The notes beneath the pieces are model-generated. The model worked only from the letters and a program-made list of their open reading frames with translations. It had not been told where the DNA came from and made no database searches. From contig JAGNMT010000290.1 of the NCBI GenBank assembly GCA_017991025.1, forward strand, positions 1-5,449: a stretch of DNA of 5,449 bases, given 5' to 3'. The stretch is from Verrucomicrobiales bacterium. GTDB lineage: Bacteria > Verrucomicrobiota > Verrucomicrobiia > Verrucomicrobiales > DEV007. Made by a program: the position numbers and the translations under genes. Positions 1 to 4,531 of the stretch are shown here, piece by piece; position 1 is the first letter of the stretch; every line of letters begins with the position of its first letter.

Positions 1-179
1 CTTGCCGCTCTTCGCTGCTTTTAAGGAAACGCCGTCCGTAAAATCTTCCCTCAATTCTTCCCTTTTGAGTGGGAAAACCTGTCCAAAAGTGTCCTTTTCT
101 GGTAAAAAAAGGGCTATTGAGGAGGTTTTTGATAATTTAGTAACTCTCTCAAAATCAAGCTGTTACTGGCCTAAAATCA
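1..179. other. AT-rich flank with no supported gene
   Basis: This stretch is about 41% GC, clearly lower than the GC-rich genes that follow. A plus-strand frame is open from position 2 through the tRNA, but its end is only the tRNA read as protein, so I do not call it. On the minus strand a frame is open from 162 to the window edge (54 codons after a TAA at 163-165), with no ATG or GTG and one TTG at 54. It could be the start of a gene lying outside the window. Short inverted repeats are present: AGTAAC/GTTACT at 139-144 and 162-167, and AAAAG/CTTTT at 85-89 and 94-98. None is followed by a T tract in the right place to be a convincing terminator for the tRNA. Confidence 0.5.
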
Positions 180-267
180 TGGCGGAGGGGGTGGGATTCG
201 AACCCACGGAGCCTTGCGGCTCTGCAGTTTTCAAGACTGCCGCGATAGACCACTCTGCCACCCCTCC
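180..267 (-). tRNA. tRNA-Ser (anticodon UGA)
   Basis: Serine tRNA reading UCN codons, mainly UCA. All parts can be paired by eye. The 7-bp acceptor stem is GGAGGGG (261-267) with CCCCTCC (184-190). The anticodon stem is GCAGT/ACTGC, enclosing the loop CTTGAAA with anticodon TGA at 231-233. A long variable arm (208-223) has a GAGCC/GGCTC stem, as expected for class II tRNAs. The T arm is GTGGG/CCCAC around TTCGAAT. The discriminator base is G (183) and CCA is encoded at 180-182, so no CCA needs to be added for the first copy. The gene lies 79 bases downstream of the dehydrogenase stop on the same strand but appears to have its own promoter. Confidence 0.97.
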
Positions 268-301
268 GTGATTGGATGCGACTTGAATTCGCGCGTCGGG
301 C

Positions 302-329
302 ACTCTACACGCTTTTTCGGGGCTTTCAA
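302..329 (-). promoter_or_regulatory. candidate sigma70-type promoter of tRNA-Ser
   Basis: Read on the minus strand, TTGAAA (324-329) and TAGAGT (302-307) are separated by 16 bases. Transcription would start near 295, giving a leader of about 28 bases before the mature 5' end at 267. The bases after the -10 (GCCCGACGCGCG) are very GC-rich, like the discriminator of growth-rate-controlled stable RNA promoters. Seen by eye only. Confidence 0.5.
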
Positions 330-346
330 ATGACGGATCTGATATT

Positions 347-994
347 TCACGCGCGGGAGTCCAATTGAAAGACCTGGCCGGAAATATGCGCGGTTGTCGT
401 GAGGAAATGGATAAAGCGGGCCGCGTCTTCCCGGGTGTTAAAGCGTTTCAAGGCGTGACGTTCCAGCGCGGAGGCTCTTGCTTCATCCTTCAAGCCGGCG
501 GTCATGCGGGTTTCGAGGAATCCGGGGAGGACGCAGTTGACCCGGATATTTCTCGAACCAAATTCCTTTGCATAGCTTTTTGTCAGTCCGATGAGACCCG
601 CTTTGGCAGTGGCATAGGCGGTTTGGCCGACCGGCGGTTGGAGGGCGGAATAGGAGCCGATGTTGATAATGTGCCCATTCCGGAGGCGCATCATCCGTGA
701 AGCGGCTGCCTGAGAACAGAGGTGCGCCCCTTTGAGATTGGTGTCGATAACCTCCTGCCAATCGACGGCAGTGAGTCGTGAAAAAAGGCGATCGCCTGTA
801 ATTCCGGCATTGTTAATAAGCACATCAACGCGCTCAATTGATTTGAAATAATCGTCAACGGAGTCCTGCGAACGAACGTCGAGCTGATCTCGTCCGGGGC
901 GATGGATAAAAAATCCATTTCTTTCGAACTCAGCGACGAGTGCGCCGGCGAGATCTCCGTTTCCCCCGGTAATGATCACTGTGGGCGGACTCAA
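347..994 (-). CDS. short-chain dehydrogenase/reductase (FabG-like SDR)
   Basis: NAD(P)-dependent oxidoreductase of the classical SDR family, expected in the cytosol; the substrate is not predictable. From a TTG start at 994 it is 215 residues. The first strand and nucleotide loop are VIITGGNGDLAG (about 6-17), NNAG is at 61-64, the active-site Asn is 86, and the catalytic triad is Ser114, Tyr127 and Lys131 in the usual S-x12-Y-x3-K spacing. The tail GQVFQLDSR is typical of FabG-like proteins. NNAG comes about 25 residues earlier than in FabG, so the beta2-beta3 segment that often sets cofactor choice is shortened. The glycine motif is TGGNGDLA instead of TGxxxGxG. The start is uncertain. TTG 994 gives the normal SDR N-terminus, while TTG 1057 (overlapping the upstream stop) would add 21 residues and GTG 979 would remove five. 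None has a good ribosome binding site. It probably shares an mRNA with the upstream TPR/STN gene. Confidence 0.9.
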   Translation of the reverse strand: MSPPTVIITGGNGDLAGALVAEFERNGFFIHRPGRDQLDVRSQDSVDDYFKSIERVDVLINNAGITGDRLFSRLTAVDWQEVIDTNLKGAHLCSQAAASRMMRLRNGHIINIGSYSALQPPVGQTAYATAKAGLIGLTKSYAKEFGSRNIRVNCVLPGFLETRMTAGLKDEARASALERHALKRFNTREDAARFIHFLTTTAHISGQVFQLDSRA

Positions 995-1049
995 TGCGAA
1001 CAGAAGGAAAAGAGGAAGGCGTATTCGCTGGGGGGCGACAAGCGGAGGT

Positions 1050-1670
1050 TCAATCAAAGACGGTCTTGGCCGGCTTGTCCAACACCGGGTTCGCCGGCGC
1101 GGTCGTAGGAGCGTCTGTGCCGCCGGCGGGAGCGGGTGCCTCGGCAAGATTGGGATCGACAATGACGGCATGTTCTTCGTATTTGATGCGGGACTTGCTC
1201 AATTGACCGATGTATTTGATCGCTTCGCTCATCGGGACACTGCGAAGTGAAAGGGTGATGAGCGTATTTTGCCGTTGCTCCTGGGTGCCCTTGTAAATGA
1301 AGTTCACGACGGTGGCTCCTCCGGAGATTTCCGAAGCTCTAGAGGCGAGGTAATCGAGCACATCGCCGACGGGGGCGCCGGAAAAATTGATCTCCGGAAC
1401 GATGACCCGGGCAAGCTTGCCCTCGAGATCATTCTTGGGGCCGGCACCCTTTGCGATCATGTTCTTGCATTTAGCGGCGTAGTTGCGGGCGTAAACAAAA
1501 TCGGGCTTGTGAGCGAGAACTTCTTCAAAAATCATGAGTGCTTCACCATATTTCCCACTGTTGTAGAGGACTAATCCTTCATTGTATTTACTCTGAACGG
1601 TCCCCTGCGCGGCGGCGAATGGAATCGTTAAGCAGGCGAAGAGGAGGGAAAATAGAAGGCGGGTTTTCAT
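1050..1670 (-). CDS. secreted TPR protein with STN/secretin N0-like domain
   Basis: A 206-residue exported protein of unknown function. Residues 1-21 form a Sec signal peptide (basic MKTR, hydrophobic core, cleavage after FAAA). Residues 27-60 fit one tetratricopeptide repeat (YNEGLVLYNSGKYGEALMIF and following), a protein-binding helical pair. Residues about 84-172 resemble the STN or secretin N0 fold: a PEINFSGAPVGDVLDYLA segment, a beta strand, then TLSLRSVPMSEAIKYIGQLS and a final strand EEHAVIVDP. The remainder is a Pro/Ala/Thr-rich tail. No secretin barrel or TonB receptor domain follows, so this is a free periplasmic module. Cys13 is not in a convincing lipobox. The ATG at 1670 has no Shine-Dalgarno sequence but is the natural start of the signal peptide. 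The TPR and STN assignments come from pattern recognition, not a search. It is probably the first gene of a unit with the dehydrogenase. Confidence 0.85.
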   Translation of the reverse strand: MKTRLLFSLLFACLTIPFAAAQGTVQSKYNEGLVLYNSGKYGEALMIFEEVLAHKPDFVYARNYAAKCKNMIAKGAGPKNDLEGKLARVIVPEINFSGAPVGDVLDYLASRASEISGGATVVNFIYKGTQEQRQNTLITLSLRSVPMSEAIKYIGQLSKSRIKYEEHAVIVDPNLAEAPAPAGGTDAPTTAPANPVLDKPAKTVFD

Positions 1671-1714
1671 AGTTGATGCGGGTCTAACGGTTTGCTTATT
1701 GGGGGGGAGTTAGT

Positions 1715-1742
1715 CTTATACCGGGGCGATGAAAATTCTCAG
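1715..1742 (-). promoter_or_regulatory. candidate promoter of the TPR/STN gene
   Basis: On the minus strand CTGAGA (1737-1742) and TATAAG (1715-1720) are separated by 16 bases. Transcription would begin near 1708, leaving a leader of about 38 bases before the ATG at 1670. The -10 is good and the -35 is weak. Confidence 0.35.
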
Positions 1743-1759
1743 TTGGCGGCCTTCGCCTG

Positions 1760-1918
1760 ATGCTCCTTTCTACCCGGGAAAGCCTTTCCAGAGGCATGAC
1801 GAGAGTCATCTTTGAAGTCCCACGCGAAGGAAGGTTATCAAATTCACTAAGAGATGTAAATGCAAATCCGTTAGAGGGGCTGAATCCCATTCATTGGCAG
1901 GAGGAGGTAATAGTTTAA
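1760..1918 (+). CDS. possible small protein, 52 residues
   Basis: I do not recognise this frame. From ATG 1760 it encodes 52 residues: a short basic N-terminus, the strand-like stretch TRVIFEVP, a polar Asn-rich middle and the acidic, hydrophobic end HWQEEVIV. A second in-frame ATG at 1796 would give 40 residues. For it: the TAA at 1916-1918 is six bases before a terminator-like hairpin, and it fills most of an otherwise empty divergent intergenic region. Against it: there is no Shine-Dalgarno at either ATG (AGAGG lies too close to 1796), third-position GC is only about 44%, and an antisense frame (1696-1890) is also open. It may instead be a small non-coding RNA or chance. Confidence 0.25.
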   Translation: MLLSTRESLSRGMTRVIFEVPREGRLSNSLRDVNANPLEGLNPIHWQEEVIV

Positions 1919-1923
1919 AATAT

Positions 1924-1969
1924 TCACTGAAATTCTAATGATTAGTTGTCAGTTTCAGGTGATTTTTTT
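1924..1969 (+). terminator. terminator-like bulged hairpin with T7 tract
   Basis: TCACTGAAA (1924-1932) pairs with TTTCAGGTGA (1953-1962) as nine base pairs with one bulged G (1958). It is followed at once by seven T (1963-1969). Inside the loop, CTAAT-G-ATTAG is a second small inverted repeat. The stem is AT-rich, so termination may be weak. The T tract is on the plus strand, so it would stop plus-strand transcription entering from 1700-1920, upstream of the next gene's promoter. Confidence 0.45.
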
Positions 1970-1978
1970 GAGGGATGG

Positions 1979-2008
1979 TTGGACTTGAGCCTTTTCACAG
2001 CGTAAATT
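1979..2008 (+). promoter_or_regulatory. candidate promoter of the SH3-domain gene
   Basis: TTGGAC (1979-1984) and TAAATT (2003-2008) are separated by 18 bases, just downstream of the hairpin and T tract. The predicted start is near 2015, with a short T-rich leader of about 20 bases before ATG 2036. Confidence 0.45.
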
Positions 2009-2035
2009 TTGCTTCATTTTTCTTTTTCGAAAGTC

Positions 2036-3667
2036 ATGGCTGATTCCATTCGCATCCTGACAGTGTCCCGGATTTCGTTGCGGGGAATTCGCCGTCGTCG
2101 ACTGATCGGAATGTCAATGCTTTGTCTCATTGGCGGTTTTGGGATGGCAGGTGGAGTGCGTGCGCAGACTCCCCAGGCTGCCGCATATCCCGTAGATCAG
2201 GCAGCTGCAGCGGGTATGACGACGGGTTTACCGAATGGAGTGACGAGTCAACGGGCGGAAATGATGCAGGTGCGGACCTCGGCGCAAGGAGCGCAGGGAG
2301 AAGCGGCGGCAGCATTGATGGCGCGTTCGGCGGATCAGTCGATGGAAGAGCGTAATCGGGAACTCGCCCTTCAGGCGGCGCGTGAGAAGAAATCGATCAA
2401 GCAATCAATGACCGATCGCCTCAAGTACGATCGTGCCGAAACCGCAGTGAACAAGGTGTCGGCGAATGACATGTCGACCTGGAAAACGCAGGGAGGTGGC
2501 GTTCGTGTTGAGCGGAATGTTCCCGACGCGTTTATGTCAGCGCTGATCGCGGAAGAGGAACAGACCGCCAAACGAACGGGAGCGAGCAGCGAGCGCAAAG
2601 GTTTTGGGCTATTCCGGAAAGACAGACAGGCCTCGTCGTCGGACTCTGGTGGCGGATTTCTGAGCGGTATACATCCGCCGCGACTCCCGTTTATGGGAGG
2701 GCGGGGCGGTGACAGTGCCGAGGTGGCCCCTTCGCCTCCGCCGAGTGACAACAGTGAGCCTACTTTTGTTCAGACCGGGGCACCGGCGCCGGGGGGAGCC
2801 CCTGCTTCGTCATCCACGCCGGCCCCCGCGAACGGGGGCTCGAAGCCTGCTGTCGTGCCGGCGATATCAGGTGCCGCGCTTGTGGAGGGACGCTCAACGG
2901 GGAGTCAGGCTGTGGTCGTGGGGGACCGGCCCCCTTCTTCACCACCGGTAGTTTCGTCTGCTGACCGCATGCCGGATCCTGATAAAAAGAAGCCCGGATT
3001 GTTTTCGAAGTTCCAGTCAAACAATGAAGAATCCGAGGTGCCGGTCAGTAGCTCCGGTGGCGGAGGGTTCTTCGGATTCGGGAAAAAGAAGGCGGCGTCA
3101 ACAGTCGGGACGATCGACGCCGGGCTTTTCCCCGAGGGGTCGGTGAGTCAGGCGCCTGAAGCGGGTCGGCCGATTGAGAGTTACACCAAAGTGGAGACCG
3201 GGCCGAGTGAGTCGTTTGCTTCTGCCTCTCCCGGGGCTGCGCCTGCCGTTGCCTCCTCTTCGTCATCCGGATCAGTCCTGCTTCCCGGTCAGACCGTGGA
3301 AAAATCGCGTGGATTTACTCTGCCGAAACCAAGTCTTTCGATTCCTTCGATTAAAAAGTCGGAGCGTTCTGATAGCGTAGATAATCCCCAGCTGACGACA
3401 GTGAACAGTGGCGGTTCGAGTTACTACGTGGTCGCGAACACGGCGCAATTCATGGTCTATGGTGCAAGCCAGCTTCAGTCAGAAGTTCGCGCGCTCCCGG
3501 CGGGAACGCTCGTGTTGATGACCAAGCCGGGGGAGCAGTGGGCTTCGGTCCGTCTCGCCAACGGCACGGAGGGCATCCTACAGAACAAGAACCTTCGACC
3601 CGCTGCGGCTGGCGAAGCGAGTGTGGAGTTCGCGGCACCGGCTCCTGCAACGGCTTCCACTCGATAA
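2036..3667 (+). CDS. exported low-complexity protein with C-terminal SH3-like domain
   Basis: A 543-residue envelope protein of unknown function. I chose ATG 2036; a TTG at 2009 would add nine residues. The N-terminus is long and basic (RRRR near 19-22), followed by a hydrophobic core and likely cleavage after VRA (about residue 43). Residues 44-200 are Ala/Gln-rich and then charged and helical. The middle (about 205-450) is Gly/Ser/Pro-rich and probably disordered. Within it, Gly, aromatic and Lys clusters recur: GFGLFRKDR (189-197), KKKPGLFSKF (317-326), GGFFGFGKKK (343-352) and GFTLPKP (426-432). Residues 463-522 resemble a bacterial SH3 domain, starting SSYYVVANTAQFMVY, then ALPAGTLVLMTKPGEQWASV and NGTEGIL. 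Such domains often bind peptidoglycan or other wall components, so a periplasmic wall-associated role is a reasonable guess. No ribosome binding site stronger than GAAAG is present. The next gene starts 48 bases after the stop without a terminator. Confidence 0.82.
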   Translation: MADSIRILTVSRISLRGIRRRRLIGMSMLCLIGGFGMAGGVRAQTPQAAAYPVDQAAAAGMTTGLPNGVTSQRAEMMQVRTSAQGAQGEAAAALMARSADQSMEERNRELALQAAREKKSIKQSMTDRLKYDRAETAVNKVSANDMSTWKTQGGGVRVERNVPDAFMSALIAEEEQTAKRTGASSERKGFGLFRKDRQASSSDSGGGFLSGIHPPRLPFMGGRGGDSAEVAPSPPPSDNSEPTFVQTGAPAPGGAPASSSTPAPANGGSKPAVVPAISGAALVEGRSTGSQAVVVGDRPPSSPPVVSSADRMPDPDKKKPGLFSKFQSNNEESEVPVSSSGGGGFFGFGKKKAASTVGTIDAGLFPEGSVSQAPEAGRPIESYTKVETGPSESFASASPGAAPAVASSSSSGSVLLPGQTVEKSRGFTLPKPSLSIPSIKKSERSDSVDNPQLTTVNSGGSSYYVVANTAQFMVYGASQLQSEVRALPAGTLVLMTKPGEQWASVRLANGTEGILQNKNLRPAAAGEASVEFAAPAPATASTR

Positions 3668-3715
3668 CCGCTTTTGATGCCCGATCCTGATTCGCTCCCC
3701 GTTGAGTATCTCCTT

Positions 3716-4456
3716 ATGTCACGCTCATATTCGCTGATGCTACGTTCTTGCCTGTTCTCAGGTTTCCTTTCGTTTGCCCTACTCTTGTTCAATGCCGTCG
3801 GAGGTGAAAAAATTACGGTGGGAGGGACCGAGTATCCGAATGCGGAACTGACGGACGTCTGCCGTGACGGCGTCCTTTTTAAAACAGAGGATGGCAAGTA
3901 TGTGATACTGCCATGGGCGGACACCAGTTCCGCCCAGCTCTCGGTCGTGAAGGCCAAGTTTGCAGAAGCCTTGAGTAATGCACTCTACGATGGCCAGTAT
4001 GTGAAGGGGACGGTTTTCCAGGTGACTCCGGACGGGGTCATCATTCAGATTAGCCTGGTCGAGGGCTACACCGGGCCGGAATTCAAAAACGGGGCGCGAG
4101 TTCTCACGTCCGGGCTGGTGATTGTTAAGGACCTGCCCACTTCGATTCCGCAAGGGGAGGGGGCTCCGATCGAAATCGTTGCTCATAAGCGTCAAACGTA
4201 CACTTATAACCTGGCGGTGGCAGTGAAAGAAATCCCTTTGCTTACGATCGCCAAGCCGTTGTGGGGGCAGGAGCAGGAATGGAAGAACAAGGACGGTAAA
4301 TCCATGTATGCCCGGCTCATCGCCGTGAAAGAGAACAAGGGTATGTTCGAAAAAGGCGGGAAGCGTTTTATTTACGACCTTTCCGATCTCGATGAAGACG
4401 GGAAAAAGCGCGCTGCCGAAATCAAGGAAAAACTCGCCGGATTTCCACTTCCGTAA
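3716..4456 (+). CDS. exported protein with SHD1-like modules at both ends
   Basis: A 246-residue exported protein of unknown function. I chose ATG 3716 because it opens directly into a signal peptide (MSRSYSLMLRSCLFSGF followed by a Leu/Ala core, cleavage near residue 30). Starts at ATG 3677 or TTG 3674 would add 13 or 14 polar residues. Residues 32-70 read as a small beta module (KITVGGTEYPNAELTDVCRD, then GKYVILPWAD). The middle, about 93-177, is rich in beta strands and unfamiliar. Residues 183-240 resemble the SHD1-type repeat common in Planctomycetes and Verrucomicrobia proteins: EW-x-NKDGKSMYARLIAVK, then KGGKRFIYDLSDLDEDGK. In eukaryotic Sla1 this fold binds peptides; its role in bacteria is poorly known. 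It lies 48 bases after the SH3-domain gene and is probably in its operon. Confidence 0.82.
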   Translation: MSRSYSLMLRSCLFSGFLSFALLLFNAVGGEKITVGGTEYPNAELTDVCRDGVLFKTEDGKYVILPWADTSSAQLSVVKAKFAEALSNALYDGQYVKGTVFQVTPDGVIIQISLVEGYTGPEFKNGARVLTSGLVIVKDLPTSIPQGEGAPIEIVAHKRQTYTYNLAVAVKEIPLLTIAKPLWGQEQEWKNKDGKSMYARLIAVKENKGMFEKGGKRFIYDLSDLDEDGKKRAAEIKEKLAGFPLP

Positions 4457-4493
4457 GGGGATGCCGGTGCGCGTTGGGTGCGAATTTGTGGTC

Positions 4494-4522
4494 GTGACAT
4501 CCGGCGGCAAATCGGATAATTT
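4494..4522 (+). promoter_or_regulatory. candidate promoter of the pectate lyase gene
   Basis: GTGACA (4494-4499) and TAATTT (4517-4522) are separated by 17 bases; GATAAT (4515-4520) is an alternative -10 with a 15-base spacer. Transcription would start at about 4529, only a few bases before ATG 4532, which would give a leaderless or nearly leaderless mRNA. The 75-base gap after the previous gene has no clear terminator, so read-through from upstream is also possible. Confidence 0.35.
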
Positions 4523-4531
4523 GAGCGTCCA

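Noticed and set aside
139..167. AGTAAC/GTTACT inverted repeat as a tRNA terminator
   Set aside because: Six pairs around a 17-base loop with no T tract after it on the minus strand; not a convincing terminator.
2..271. Plus-strand frame of 89 codons across the tRNA
   Set aside because: Its last third is the antisense of tRNA-Ser, a well-known spurious translation, and the rest shows no recognisable domain.
1778..1809. Small palindromes GGAAAG-C-CTTTCC and ATGAC-GAGA-GTCAT
   Set aside because: Short, with no partner sites or link to a promoter; they could be operator-like, but the sequence alone does not support a call.
1729..1815. Plus-strand 28-residue frame beginning ATGAAAATT
   Set aside because: Very short, overlaps the 52-codon frame in another phase, and has no independent support.
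1696..1890. Minus-strand frame of 64 codons in the divergent intergenic region
   Set aside because: No recognisable protein features or ribosome binding site, and it overlaps the promoter candidate of the TPR/STN gene.
2969..3691. Near-identical 15-base words (ATGCC-N-GATCCTGAT) at 2969 and 3677
   Set aside because: Too short and isolated, with no similarity around either copy; most likely chance.
3475..3957. Minus-strand frame of 160 codons spanning the junction of two plus-strand genes
   Set aside because: Shadow of two supported genes with no motif or start signal of its own.
3779..4510. Minus-strand frame of 243 codons antisense to the SHD1-like gene
   Set aside because: It is the shadow of a gene with a signal peptide and recognisable modules; its translation has no domain pattern.
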